Shown here piece by piece: positions 44,330-53,552 of a DNA stretch of 64,000 nt; the stretch's first letter is position 1, and each line of letters starts with the position of its first letter. Made by a program: the position numbers and the translations under genes. The stretch is from a halophilic archaeon (GTDB lineage Archaea; Halobacteriota; Halobacteria; Halobacteriales; Haladaptataceae). The notes beneath the pieces are model-generated. The model was not told the DNA's origin and made no database searches. It saw nothing but the letters and a program-made list of their open reading frames with translations. The stretch covers positions 1 through 64,000 of the forward strand of contig QNGA01000008.1 in assembly GCA_003298465.1 (NCBI GenBank). Direction: 5' to 3'.

Positions 44330-46273
44330 TTAAATATCTTCGATCCGCCGGTAGTCATCGTCAAGTGCCTGTGCGTCCTCTTGGAGAAGTGCAACAACGA
44401 GGAAATCGGCGTACTCCTCGAAATATGTAACCAGCGTCGCGATTCTCTCGGAGTCGATAGCCTCTAACGAGTCTAATAACATAAAGGGAACGTCCTCATG
44501 GACGTCATGAACGAGATATCCAGCGAGTGCAAAGACGAGACCAGTTACTTCTCGCTCGGATTCGCTGAGATGGCTCACAGTATCTTCATAGGCAGCCCCG
44601 TCTTCAGTAGTGCGGACGATATGGAGATCAAACTTGTTTTCGGTGACCGCCTGTCGTCCTTTTTTCGTCGTAGTTTCGCGGCGTTCGATCCAGATCCGAT
44701 CAATATTCCTGTACTCGAGACGATCAAGAAGATTAGAAATATGCTTGTTGAATGCCTCAATAGCGCTCTCCTCTAGCGCGTCAACATATCCTCGGAGTTC
44801 AGTCAGCCGCTCCTGTGCGTCTTCTCGCTCTGATTCGAGTTCCTCAATCTTGTCTATCTCAGCTTCGATACGATTAATCTCATCGTCCACCTCCTCTAGT
44901 TTAGATTCTAGATCGCTAATAGAGACTTCCAGTTCATTAGCACGTTTATTGAGATCAAGAACTTGTTCGTCTTCTTCATCTCGCTCGAGATCCTCGACTT
45001 CGCCTTCTAACTCGCTGATCCGGTTCGTCAACTCGTCACGTTTCTCTCGAAACTCTGCAATCTGGTCTTCCCGTCGATTGATCTTATCGTCGATCCGTTC
45101 AAGCTGGTGGACTAATTGTTCTCGTCGCTGTTGGCGTTTCTCCATGTCTTGCTTCCGCTCACGAAGATCATCGAGTTCACTAGACACCTCCTTCCGTTCA
45201 TTCATCTTCTCCTCTCGGAGATCGTGGAGATTTTCGAGTGTCTCTTCGACCTCATCACGTTCGACATGTGACCCACATGTCCAACAGACGAGTTCCTGCT
45301 TCTCTTCAAGTAGTTGCTCAGTCACGTGGCCATCCTCTGGGATAAGCGCTTCTCGCAACTCCGAGTTGGATTCCTCGATAATATCTCGGTTGAACTGGAT
45401 AATATTCTGTAGGCGGTCTAGCAACGAATCCAGATTTCGCTTTCGCTCCTGTAGTTTCCCAATACGCTGTCCAACATCGCTAATTTCCTGGACTGATGTC
45501 GGCAACTCGTTACGCTCTTCGCGTAACTCCGATCGCTCCGATTTTAATGCCTCGTATTGTTCTTGCTCTGACTCAAGACGTCGACGAGTCGTCTCAAGTT
45601 CTTTGCGGGCCTCATTGAGGTTGGCGAGATGCTCTTCAAGTTCGTCACGCTGTTCACGTGACTCTGACAAGCTGGGATCGAGAGAGTCAATCTCTTCTTT
45701 GGCCTCGGTGAGTTTCTCGCGTTTTGCCTCAAGTTCTGTTTGGAGTTCGGTACGTTCTTGCTCAAGGCTTGGCAGTCTGTCCTTTTTGGTGCGCAATTCT
45801 GTGAGACGGTTATCTAGCCGTGATTTCTCCTGTTTGACCTCCTGGACTTTGCGCTCAATTTCACTTGTGTCGACCGGGCGCATGATGACGCTACGAAGGT
45901 CGTCACCTTGGACAACAGCACGACGTGCTTCGTTGTCTTCAAGGAGAAATGCAAAGAGATTCGCGACAGTTGGATCGTCAAGATATGGATTTCCGCCTTT
46001 CTCTACTGTTTGGCTGTTTCGTTCTAACGTCCGGGTATACGTTTCACCGTCGATCGTAAGTTCGACATGCCCCTTCTCGGCATCCCCCTTGATCGCGACA
46101 TTCTCGCTTCCGAGGACGGCCATAATTGACCGGAGAAACGAAGTCCGATTTGTTGCATTCCGACCTGCTAGAACATTCACACCGGAAGTGAGATCGACGT
46201 CTGTTTCGGATATACCTCCTATATTCTCCACAGTGAGGGAGGCCTCCGTTTCCATCGTCGTGGTCGGTGTCAT
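44330..46273 (-). CDS. Archaea-specific SMC-related protein (Rad50-like coiled coil)
   Basis: The 647-residue protein has an N-terminal ATPase half with a modified Walker A, GRNATNRTSFL (normal G-x-N-G-x-G-K-S/T), about 380 residues of coiled coil and a C-terminal half with Walker B-like FMLLDSLEAIDSERIATL. The middle contains a Rad50-type zinc hook, VCWTCGSH. Loss of the Walker A lysine is typical of the haloarchaeal family. Such proteins are usually next to RdfA, as here (start codon 120 bases from the RdfA stop). A role in chromosome organisation or cell shape is likely. Confidence 0.8.
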   Translation of the reverse strand: MTPTTTMETEASLTVENIGGISETDVDLTSGVNVLAGRNATNRTSFLRSIMAVLGSENVAIKGDAEKGHVELTIDGETYTRTLERNSQTVEKGGNPYLDDPTVANLFAFLLEDNEARRAVVQGDDLRSVIMRPVDTSEIERKVQEVKQEKSRLDNRLTELRTKKDRLPSLEQERTELQTELEAKREKLTEAKEEIDSLDPSLSESREQRDELEEHLANLNEARKELETTRRRLESEQEQYEALKSERSELREERNELPTSVQEISDVGQRIGKLQERKRNLDSLLDRLQNIIQFNRDIIEESNSELREALIPEDGHVTEQLLEEKQELVCWTCGSHVERDEVEETLENLHDLREEKMNERKEVSSELDDLRERKQDMEKRQQRREQLVHQLERIDDKINRREDQIAEFREKRDELTNRISELEGEVEDLERDEEDEQVLDLNKRANELEVSISDLESKLEEVDDEINRIEAEIDKIEELESEREDAQERLTELRGYVDALEESAIEAFNKHISNLLDRLEYRNIDRIWIERRETTTKKGRQAVTENKFDLHIVRTTEDGAAYEDTVSHLSESEREVTGLVFALAGYLVHDVHEDVPFMLLDSLEAIDSERIATLVTYFEEYADFLVVALLQEDAQALDDDYRRIEDI

Positions 46274-46392
46274 GTAAACCTCTTCTTTCTAGAGTGCCAA
46301 AACTCTAACTACGCACCGCTGTTTTTAATGTGAATGGTCAACATGTCTACTGCTTCTCTGTTGCCTGGCAATCGAAGTATTTATTTGGGATC

Positions 46393-47016
46393 TCAGTCAT
46401 GGAGAGTGGTCTGACAAGAACAGCCCCCCTCGGCTAGTAATGTCGAGGCGTCGTGTAGTGTCCCGCAGGATTCACAGGTCACACGGAAGTTGACCAAGAC
46501 TTCAAAGTTGTCGAGTGAAAGTTTACTCTCGTCTCGGAGCCGGCTAACCGAGTCCGTGATAACTGCCTCGGCTCGATTTTGCAAACTATTCACCCGGTTC
46601 TGCTCTTTTTCAATTGAGAGCGTGTTTATCTCTTTCTCGACTTCAAGACAGTTCCTAAGATGGCGATAGATTGACTGATGGGAGACGAATTTTTCCTCGA
46701 GTTGTTCTATGTCGACACCGCCTTCACTGAGTACTGACCGGGCCTGAATTCGTACTGCTTCAAGCGCAGCATCGTCCGTGAGAAGATTATAGAGATTCTC
46801 TACCCGCCCTTCGATTAGTTCTAAGTTCCCCGAACGCATCTCCTCACGGAGGAGTTGCCGATTAAACCAGTCTGCTAGGCTACGAACACTCTCTGGTTCT
46901 CCAAGGCGTCCGGTCCAACGATTAGCCAGCTCGTCGTTTGTATCATCGAGATTGTACTCTCTTATGAGGGTGCCGACCTTACAGTGACAGCCTTTTTTGC
47001 CGTTCGTCTTGGTCAT
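46393..47016 (-). CDS. rdfA: Rod-determining factor RdfA-like
   Basis: The 207-residue protein has the RdfA N-terminus KGCHCKVGTLIREYNLDD, a central part with GRVENLYNLLTDD and FVSHQSIYRHLRNCLEVE, and a C-terminal zinc-ribbon-like C-x2-C...C-x-C (CESCGTLHD, GGCSCQ). RdfA in Haloferax volcanii is required for the rod cell shape; many paralogues exist in haloarchaea beside SMC-related genes. Here it is upstream of such a gene on the same strand. Its promoter is shared, divergently, with the CoxG-like gene. Confidence 0.8.
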   Translation of the reverse strand: MTKTNGKKGCHCKVGTLIREYNLDDTNDELANRWTGRLGEPESVRSLADWFNRQLLREEMRSGNLELIEGRVENLYNLLTDDAALEAVRIQARSVLSEGGVDIEQLEEKFVSHQSIYRHLRNCLEVEKEINTLSIEKEQNRVNSLQNRAEAVITDSVSRLRDESKLSLDNFEVLVNFRVTCESCGTLHDASTLLAEGGCSCQTTLHD

Positions 47017-47079
47017 GACACGGTGTTTGTGTTACAGACATATGCATGTAACGGAATCGTTGATCCCCCCCGAAAGACT

Positions 47080-47088
47080 TTATATTAT
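47080..47088 (+). promoter_or_regulatory. TATA box of the CoxG-like gene
   Basis: TTTATATTA lies about 30 bases upstream of ATG 47115. This distance supports the second in-frame ATG (MEVTGEHT) as the start and gives a nearly leaderless mRNA for the head of the molybdenum-hydroxylase cluster. Confidence 0.5.
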
Positions 47089-47114
47089 GTCCCAGTATGA
47101 CGGAACACGTGACA

Positions 47115-47573
47115 ATGGAAGTCACTGGAGAGCATACCATCGATCAGGTACCGAACCAGTTATGGGATACCCTCCTTGACCCGGAAACGCTTGAGGCTAC
47201 CATTCCAGGTGCTGAGTCCCTTGACCGAGATGGCGATCATTATGAGGGCTCCCTTGAACGCGGTCTCGCAGGTATCTCACTTACACTTGATGCGGACGTC
47301 GAGATTACCGAAAAGGAGCGAATCGAGTACATCAAATGTGAAATAATAGGAACAGACAACACCATCAACAGTCGCGTTGATGGGGAAGCCTTCGTCGAGT
47401 TCGAAGTAACGGAAGACGACGAGACGATACTCGTGTACGAAACGGAGTTCGATTTCTCCGGGAAGCTTGCCTCGTTAGGATCCCGCATTATTAAGCGGAA
47501 AATGAATCAAGACCTGCAGACCTTCTTCAATAATCTTGAAGAATACGTCGACGATCAGCAGGCTACAGTCTAA
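47115..47573 (+). CDS. CoxG-like SRPBCC protein
   Basis: The protein of about 152 residues starts at MEVTGEHTIDQVPNQLWDTLLD, matching the CoxG N-terminus M-x-(V/I)-x-G; an ATG 18 bases upstream is less likely because of the TATA box. It has the START/SRPBCC helix-grip pattern: DPETLEATIPGAESL, then an acidic basket and a C-terminal amphipathic helix. CoxG anchors or recruits CO dehydrogenase-type molybdenum hydroxylases at the membrane. As the first gene of the same-strand series up to 57833, it probably serves the CoxMSL-like enzyme below. Confidence 0.8.
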   Translation: MEVTGEHTIDQVPNQLWDTLLDPETLEATIPGAESLDRDGDHYEGSLERGLAGISLTLDADVEITEKERIEYIKCEIIGTDNTINSRVDGEAFVEFEVTEDDETILVYETEFDFSGKLASLGSRIIKRKMNQDLQTFFNNLEEYVDDQQATV

Positions 47574-47669
47574 TTGGCAGCGATCCGCAAGAACCATTGC
47601 TATCTTTTGGATGAAATATTTATTCTAATATGAATAAATATTATATACCGCCCTCGTACATTGGGGATT

Positions 47670-48959
47670 ATGGCGGATTGGTCATTAGCCGATACGATAG
47701 AGAGTGGACCGGGATTTAGAAGTGGTATTGAGGACTTGGGAAAGTATCTTGACCTGAACAAAGCGGGGTCAGGACTTACCGCGGCGATATTTGGCTGTAC
47801 AGGACCTGCACTCATCATTCTTCAAGCAGCAAAGAAAGGGGGACTGACAAACAGCCAAGCAATTTCATGGCTATTTGGCATCTATGTCTTAGGAGGCGTG
47901 CTCACGCTGACGATGGCTTTATATTATAAGCAACCTATCATGGGTGCTTGGACTATCCCTGGAGCCGTAATGGTGGGACTCGTCCTCTCAAACTTCAACC
48001 TCGCGCAAGCTGCTGGGGCTTATTTCGTCTCCGGTCTCCTCGTACTATTAGTCGGTATCTCAGGAACATTTCGCCAAATCGTCGATTACCTCCCGAAACC
48101 CATCGTCATGGGAATGATCGCCGGGGTCCTCATCGGCTTTACTATCGATATTATCAACTCCGTCACCGAGGCCCCATTCATCGCCGGCCTCGGATTCGTC
48201 GGCTACCTCGTCTGCTACCGATATCTCCCAAAAATTCCTGGCATTATTGGGGCAATCGTCATCGGAACTATTGCAGCAGTCTGGAAGGGAGCAACAGCGT
48301 TCTCAGAAGTTTCAATCCACCTTGCCCAACCCGTTATCGTGGTTCCCATATTTTCGATCGAGTCGATCATCACCATTGCTCTCCCACTGACAATCATGGT
48401 CATCGGGGCAGAGAATATGCAGGCGATCGGTGTCCTCCAGGCCGAGGAATACGACCCACCAATCAACTCAATGCTTATCTTCAGCGGTATCGGTGGAATA
48501 GTGGCTAGCTTCGTTGGTGGACACAACGCTAATATCGCCGGTCCAATGACCGCTGTAACCAGCAGCGAAGAATCCGGCTACCCCAAAGAAGGTCGCTATG
48601 TTGCTTCGGTCATTGGCGGACTTCTCTTTGGTGGATTTGGGTTCATCGCTGCCGCTGCCACTTCGATCGTTGACGCCATTCCCGGTTCGCTCATCTCCGT
48701 ACTTGCCGGCGTAGCAATGATCAGCGTCCTCATCAGTGCATTCGAAGAATCGTGGGTGGAATCAGATCAATATCGCTATGGAACGTTCTTTGCGCTCATC
48801 ATCGGTCTTGCTGGTGTTTCTCTCTTCGATATCGGGACGCCATTCTGGTCGCTAATCGGTGGTGTCGCCATTTCACTGATTGTCGAGCCCTATGATTGGG
48901 AGTTCTTTGAGTCATCAACGGAAACTATAGCCGAAACAACTGAGCCGGCGAATGACTAA
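47670..48959 (+). CDS. BenE-type (benzoate/H+) membrane transporter
   Basis: The protein of about 429 residues starts at ATG MADWSLADTIES. It has around twelve helices and the BenE features: AAIFGCTGPALIIL at the start, QPIMGAWTIPGAVM, and GGHNANIAGPMTAV (relatives: G-H-x-I-N-L-A-A-I-T-A-A). The family imports benzoate or similar aromatic acids with protons. It follows the CoxG-like gene by about 95 bases, so the cluster probably consumes a carboxylic acid taken up by this protein. Confidence 0.75.
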   Translation: MADWSLADTIESGPGFRSGIEDLGKYLDLNKAGSGLTAAIFGCTGPALIILQAAKKGGLTNSQAISWLFGIYVLGGVLTLTMALYYKQPIMGAWTIPGAVMVGLVLSNFNLAQAAGAYFVSGLLVLLVGISGTFRQIVDYLPKPIVMGMIAGVLIGFTIDIINSVTEAPFIAGLGFVGYLVCYRYLPKIPGIIGAIVIGTIAAVWKGATAFSEVSIHLAQPVIVVPIFSIESIITIALPLTIMVIGAENMQAIGVLQAEEYDPPINSMLIFSGIGGIVASFVGGHNANIAGPMTAVTSSEESGYPKEGRYVASVIGGLLFGGFGFIAAAATSIVDAIPGSLISVLAGVAMISVLISAFEESWVESDQYRYGTFFALIIGLAGVSLFDIGTPFWSLIGGVAISLIVEPYDWEFFESSTETIAETTEPAND

Positions 48960-49016
48960 GAACAAAGTCCGACGGACCAGTAAGGTATAAGGCCGCTGGT
49001 CAGTCAATGTCTTTCT

Positions 49017-49892
49017 ATGACGAATGACCTTGCGTCTGTCAAGCACCTAGTAGAGGGTGCGGTGGACACGCATATGCATACTGCGCCGGGAGCTTTCCCC
49101 CGACAGGACACCGATTTTTCTGCCGCTCGGAAAGCTCGCCAGCACGGAATGCGTGCGATCGTTACGAAAAACCACCATTACGAGACAGCATCGCGTGCCC
49201 AGAACGTTCGCGATGAACTTGGTTTCGACCTTCTCGGCGGTATCACCCTCAATGAGTGGGTCGGTGGCCTAAACCACCATGCAGTCGATGGACTCGCCAA
49301 GTTTGATGGTGATATTGTCTGGATGCCTTCCATCACAGCGCGCAACCACCTCGAGAATGCCGATGTGCAGATGTTCGAAAGCGAGGAGGAAGAAAAAGCA
49401 GGACTCACCGTTCTCGATGACGATGGATCGCTAACCGATCCAGCCCTCGATGTGGTCGACAGTATTGCAGAACATGGGTTTGTCATCGGGCTTTCGCATC
49501 TTAGTGCAGAGGAGGGAATCGCGCTTGTAGATGAGGCAACCGATCGCGGTGTCGAAGAGTTCCTTGTTCAACATCCACATGCGAACTTCCTCAACTACTC
49601 TGCAGAACAGATGCGGACAATAACCGATCTCGGTGCGACGCTTGAATTCCACTATATTTGTACAAGTGAGATGATGGGGAACGCGGCTACGATTGATGAC
49701 TACATAGCTGCCGTTGACGCAGTTGGCCCAGAAAACGCAGTTATGGCGACGGATGGTGGTGCCACGGCAAATCCGCCTGCTATGGAGCAGTTCAAGCGAT
49801 TTATTCGCGATATGCTCGATGCTGGTCTCACTGAGAACGAAATTGAGACGATGGTAAAGGATAATCCCCGCCGGATCTTCGACTTGGACTAA
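49017..49892 (+). CDS. DUF6282 metal-dependent hydrolase
   Basis: This 291-residue protein has the TIM-barrel metal-hydrolase pattern: G-A-V-D-T-H-M-H-T-A-P at the N-terminus (two His ligands), V-T-K-N-H-H-Y, then LSHLSAEEG, VQHPHANF and the final MATDGGA Asp. This matches DUF6282, a poorly studied amidohydrolase-like family. In this cluster it may hydrolyse or open a ring of the intermediate. The next gene follows after 56 bases on the same strand. Confidence 0.8.
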   Translation: MTNDLASVKHLVEGAVDTHMHTAPGAFPRQDTDFSAARKARQHGMRAIVTKNHHYETASRAQNVRDELGFDLLGGITLNEWVGGLNHHAVDGLAKFDGDIVWMPSITARNHLENADVQMFESEEEEKAGLTVLDDDGSLTDPALDVVDSIAEHGFVIGLSHLSAEEGIALVDEATDRGVEEFLVQHPHANFLNYSAEQMRTITDLGATLEFHYICTSEMMGNAATIDDYIAAVDAVGPENAVMATDGGATANPPAMEQFKRFIRDMLDAGLTENEIETMVKDNPRRIFDLD

Positions 49893-49948
49893 CTGTTCCG
49901 AATCGGCACCTATTTATCCATACAATTGGTTTTCATCAGTGTTAGCCT

Positions 49949-50362
49949 ATGTCAGAGTCAGTTGACCGTGAGATGGAGGAGTATTTCGAATCGATGCCCT
50001 TCCTTGAACTGATCGGGATTGAGGAGGCGATCGTTGAAGACGGAGTTGCAGAGTTTCATGTCCCATACGACGAAGAGATCACCAACCACACTGTTGTTCA
50101 TGGTGGTGTCATGGCGACGCTTGTTGATGCAACGGTTGCAGGCGCTATCCATAGCGATGCAGAAGCAACCCTTGATGACATGGAACCGCTCACCATCGAA
50201 ATGGACGTAAATTATCATGCTCCCGTGACAGAGGGCAAAATCGTCTCCAAGGCTGAAATCGTTCATCGCGGTGGAGCAATTGCTGTTGGAGAAGCAGAGG
50301 TCCACAACGGCGGTGACCTTGTTTCCTCTGGAACAGCGACGTACTTCCAGAAGTGGGAATAG
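49949..50362 (+). CDS. PaaI-type hotdog thioesterase
   Basis: The 137-residue hotdog-fold protein has the PaaI motif HTVVHGGVMATLVDATVAGA, where HGG and the Asp of LVDAT form the active site. PaaI hydrolyses aryl-CoA or hydroxyphenylacetyl-CoA thioesters to prevent CoA trapping. Two acyl-CoA ligases and a molybdenum hydroxylase follow, so it may release product acids or rescue CoA in this pathway. No signal sequence; cytosolic. Confidence 0.85.
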   Translation: MSESVDREMEEYFESMPFLELIGIEEAIVEDGVAEFHVPYDEEITNHTVVHGGVMATLVDATVAGAIHSDAEATLDDMEPLTIEMDVNYHAPVTEGKIVSKAEIVHRGGAIAVGEAEVHNGGDLVSSGTATYFQKWE

Positions 50363-50436
50363 TTTATCTCCACAGTCCCTCTTTCTGGACCGAATTCTTT
50401 TAGACAGTCTCGTCCATTCGTTGTGAACGATCCACA

Positions 50437-52020
50437 ATGAATATGGGCCAGGTCTTCGACCGAGCTGTCAAACGGAGGCCGAAAGCGACAGCGATAGTTG
50501 ACCGGCATAATGACGTCGAATATACGTACCAAGAATGGTACAATCATGCAACTTCGGTTGCGTCCGCACTTGAGGAAGATGGTATTGGGGCTGGTGATCG
50601 GGTTGCAGCGGTGATGCGTAACCGGGCAGAACTGGCGACCCTATACTGTGCGTCTCAATTGCTTGGGGCAGTCTTTCTTCCATACAACTACCGTTCGTCG
50701 GCCGACGAACTCACGTATCTTGTGAACAATTCCGGAGCAGACATCCTCTTTTTCGGGAAGACCACTGGCGACGCAGTGACCACGGCATACGAAGATTTTG
50801 CCGATGATCCTGACTTGGTTTCAGTCGATGAGGAATACGACTTCGCAGTCCATGCTAACCGCTATTTCCAAGCAGAGCAAGGTGACTTCGAACCGACAAT
50901 CGTTGCGGCCAACAAGCCCAGTCTTATCTTACACACCGGCGGTACAACTGGCCGGCCAAAGGGCGTCCTTCGGAGCCACGAAAATACCTATGCCGCCGCG
51001 ATGGCCCATGCAGTTCAGACGTCTTGGTCCCCTGGTGAGACAACTCTCGGCCTCATGTCGTTATCGCATACCATGGGAATTCACGGCTTTGCGGCTATTC
51101 TTCTTCTGGGCGGAACATGGGTTTCCCAGTGGTCGTTCAGTCCCGAGCAGACAGTCTCCCTTATCGAAGAGGAGAAAATCACGAGTCTCTATCTTGTACC
51201 GACAGTCTACCACGATCTCACTGAGTCAGACATCGTCACGGAAGCGGATTTCTCCTCGGTCGAGAGTATAGCCTTTGCTGGATCGAGTATGTCCGTTCCT
51301 GATATTCGGACAATCGAGGAGCGTGTTGACCCCGACACCTTCGTCAACCATTACGGAAGTACCGAAGTATACACTCACACGACCTGCGATTATATAAATA
51401 AGAAAACCGGGTGTGCAGGTCGGGCTGGAATTAACACGCGTGTTCGAGTCGTAGAACCATCCGACTTCGGGGAACTCGATCCAACTGCGACTGTAGCAGC
51501 TACCGAACTCGGTGAAATCATCGTCAATACTGACTCCCCAGAGGCCTTTCAGGAGTATCTCTCGTCTGAACCAATGGAACGAACTGTTGTTGACGGATGG
51601 TTTTTCACCGGCGATTTAGGATATCGCGACGAGGTTGGCGACCTTTTTGTCGTCGGACGAATTGATGATATGATCATCAGTGGTGGGGAGAACATCTACC
51701 CCGTCGAGGTAGAGAACGTTCTTGAGAAGCATGAATCAGTTACCGAGGCAGCAGTGGTCGGACGGCCAAGTGACCGATGGAATCAAACCGTCGTCGCTTT
51801 CGTAGCATTTGACCAATCATCAGACGATATTGACTTCGAGTCGTTTGCCAACACCCTCGATACCCGCTGCCAGGAGAGTGGGCAACTAGCGGACTTCAAA
51901 CGGCCTCGGAAATACTTCTTTATCGACCATCTCGCAAAGAGCAATGTTGGCAAGATTCTTAGGAAAGAATTACAAAAGAAGGATCTAGATATTCCCGTAC
52001 ACGCAGAAGTAGGTATCTGA
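50437..52020 (+). CDS. Acyl-CoA synthetase (AMP-forming), paralogue 1
   Basis: This 527-residue ANL-superfamily enzyme has A3 HTGGTTGRPKG (about 165), A5 YGSTEVY, A7 TGDLGYRD, A8 GRIDDMIISGGENIYPVEVE and A10 KSNVGKILRKEL with its catalytic Lys. It converts a carboxylic acid to its CoA thioester with ATP. It is closely similar to the ligase at 56250. The two enclose the CoxMSL genes, suggesting two sequential activations or two substrates. The specificity pocket cannot be assigned here. Confidence 0.85.
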   Translation: MNMGQVFDRAVKRRPKATAIVDRHNDVEYTYQEWYNHATSVASALEEDGIGAGDRVAAVMRNRAELATLYCASQLLGAVFLPYNYRSSADELTYLVNNSGADILFFGKTTGDAVTTAYEDFADDPDLVSVDEEYDFAVHANRYFQAEQGDFEPTIVAANKPSLILHTGGTTGRPKGVLRSHENTYAAAMAHAVQTSWSPGETTLGLMSLSHTMGIHGFAAILLLGGTWVSQWSFSPEQTVSLIEEEKITSLYLVPTVYHDLTESDIVTEADFSSVESIAFAGSSMSVPDIRTIEERVDPDTFVNHYGSTEVYTHTTCDYINKKTGCAGRAGINTRVRVVEPSDFGELDPTATVAATELGEIIVNTDSPEAFQEYLSSEPMERTVVDGWFFTGDLGYRDEVGDLFVVGRIDDMIISGGENIYPVEVENVLEKHESVTEAAVVGRPSDRWNQTVVAFVAFDQSSDDIDFESFANTLDTRCQESGQLADFKRPRKYFFIDHLAKSNVGKILRKELQKKDLDIPVHAEVGI

Positions 52021-52047
52021 CCATCCAACAACCACTCCAATATCGGC

Positions 52048-52926
52048 ATGTATCCCAGCCAATTCAAACACATACCAGTAGAGAGCGTCGACGATGCCAT
52101 TACGGCGCTACAGGAGCACAACGACGCGGAGTTGCTCGCCGGCGGGCAGAGCCTCGTTCCGTTGCAGAAAACCCGGTTTGCCTCACCGGACTACCTTATC
52201 GATATCACGGGGGTCGAAAACCTCCGCTATGTCGAAGAGGAGGATGACGCCATCGAAATCGGGGCACTCGCTCGCCATACCGATATCCAAAAAGCAGACT
52301 CCGTCAAAGAGTATGCATACCTGTTCAGCGAGTGTATCAGCCAAATCGCTGACTGGCCAGTACGCAACCAAGGGAGTTTCGGCGGGACAGTCGCTGAAGC
52401 AGACCCTTCAGGCGACTATCTCCCCGTCATGCAAGTATTGAATCCAGAAATCACTGTCGTCGGTCCAGACAGCAAACGGACACTCCCCTTCGAAGACTTC
52501 TACATCGGGATGTTCACTGTCGACCTTGACGACCACGAACTCCTCACAAAGGCCCAGATTCCGAAACTTAAGCCATCCTCCGGTGATGCCATCGGAAGCA
52601 CATACAAGAAACACGCTGAACGGTCCGGCGACTATGCTCTTGCCGGTGTTGCCGCAATTGTGGAAGTGGACGATAACGGTACTATCACCGATGCCGATCT
52701 CAGCGTCGGTGCTGTCGGGCCACTCACCAAAGCTGAAGAAGCAGAGGCCGCTGTGACAGGGACGAAACTCAATGATTCGACACTTGACGAGGCCGGCGAT
52801 GCAGTCCAAGACGTTGTCCTCCCGGACGAGGAAGGACCGGAGGGAGAATATAAACAAGCAATGGCGGGTGAGTTCGCCGAACGAGCGCTTCAAACTGCCT
52901 ATGAAAGAGCCCAGAACAAACTATGA
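52048..52926 (+). CDS. FAD-binding subunit of molybdenum hydroxylase (CoxM-like)
   Basis: The 292-residue protein has the two FAD motifs of xanthine dehydrogenase-type medium subunits, AGGQSLVPLQ (31-40) and the later GGTVAEADPSGDYLP. It passes electrons from the [2Fe-2S] subunit. It overlaps the small-subunit gene by 4 bases (ATGA), showing translational coupling in the order M-S-L. Confidence 0.9.
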   Translation: MYPSQFKHIPVESVDDAITALQEHNDAELLAGGQSLVPLQKTRFASPDYLIDITGVENLRYVEEEDDAIEIGALARHTDIQKADSVKEYAYLFSECISQIADWPVRNQGSFGGTVAEADPSGDYLPVMQVLNPEITVVGPDSKRTLPFEDFYIGMFTVDLDDHELLTKAQIPKLKPSSGDAIGSTYKKHAERSGDYALAGVAAIVEVDDNGTITDADLSVGAVGPLTKAEEAEAAVTGTKLNDSTLDEAGDAVQDVVLPDEEGPEGEYKQAMAGEFAERALQTAYERAQNKL

Positions 52927-53552
52927 CCGAACCCCAATTTGAACCAACGACGACGATTTCAGTGACTGTCAACGGTGAAGAGTTCACGCAAACAACTGAA
53001 GATCGCAAGCTTCTGGTGCATTTCCTCCGTGACGATCTTGGTCTGACGGGGACTCACCAGGGTTGTGTTGTCGGGAAATGCGGAGCCTGCACGGTACTCC
53101 ATAACGGAACTCCGAAGAAAGCCTGTATGCTGTACGCGACGCAAGTTGATGGAGATGAGATCACGACAGTTGAAGGCCTCGACAGGATCGCTGAGGAAAA
53201 CGGGGTAGATATGGAAACACGTGAGGGGACGACGCTGCATCCACTCCAGATGGGATTCAAGGAAAACCACGGTCTGCAGTGTGGATTCTGCACACCTGGA
53301 TTTCTGATGACGTCCTATGCTCTACTGGAACAGGACGACAACCCTGATCGTGATGAAATCGAATCGGCTATCTCGGGGAATATCTGCCGGTGTACCGGCT
53401 ACAACTCTATTGTTGACAGTGTCGAATGGGCCGCTGCGGAACTCCGTGATGAAGCGACAACCCCAGCCCCCGACGGAGGTGTGCCAGAAGAATGTGGCAC
53501 GAACCATGATATTGACGTAGATTATCCGACTGGGGGTGACGCTGATGAGTGA
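52923..53552 (+). CDS. [2Fe-2S] subunit of molybdenum hydroxylase (CoxS-like)
   Basis: The 209-residue protein binds two clusters: the plant-type site Cys48, 53, 56 and 68 (GCVVGKCGACTVL) and the alpha-helical-domain site Cys120, 123, 155 and 157 (CGFCTPGF, CRCTGYN). It is the electron-transfer subunit of a CoxMSL/xanthine dehydrogenase-type complex. An unusual acidic C-terminal extension of about 40 residues follows the last cluster. It overlaps the start of coxL-like by 8 bases. Confidence 0.9.
   Translation: MTEPQFEPTTTISVTVNGEEFTQTTEDRKLLVHFLRDDLGLTGTHQGCVVGKCGACTVLHNGTPKKACMLYATQVDGDEITTVEGLDRIAEENGVDMETREGTTLHPLQMGFKENHGLQCGFCTPGFLMTSYALLEQDDNPDRDEIESAISGNICRCTGYNSIVDSVEWAAAELRDEATTPAPDGGVPEECGTNHDIDVDYPTGGDADE

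Noticed and set aside
44610..46277. A 555-codon plus-strand open frame
   Set aside because: It is the antisense of the SMC-related gene. Its serine/arginine-rich composition is what a coiled-coil Glu/Lys-rich gene gives on the other strand.
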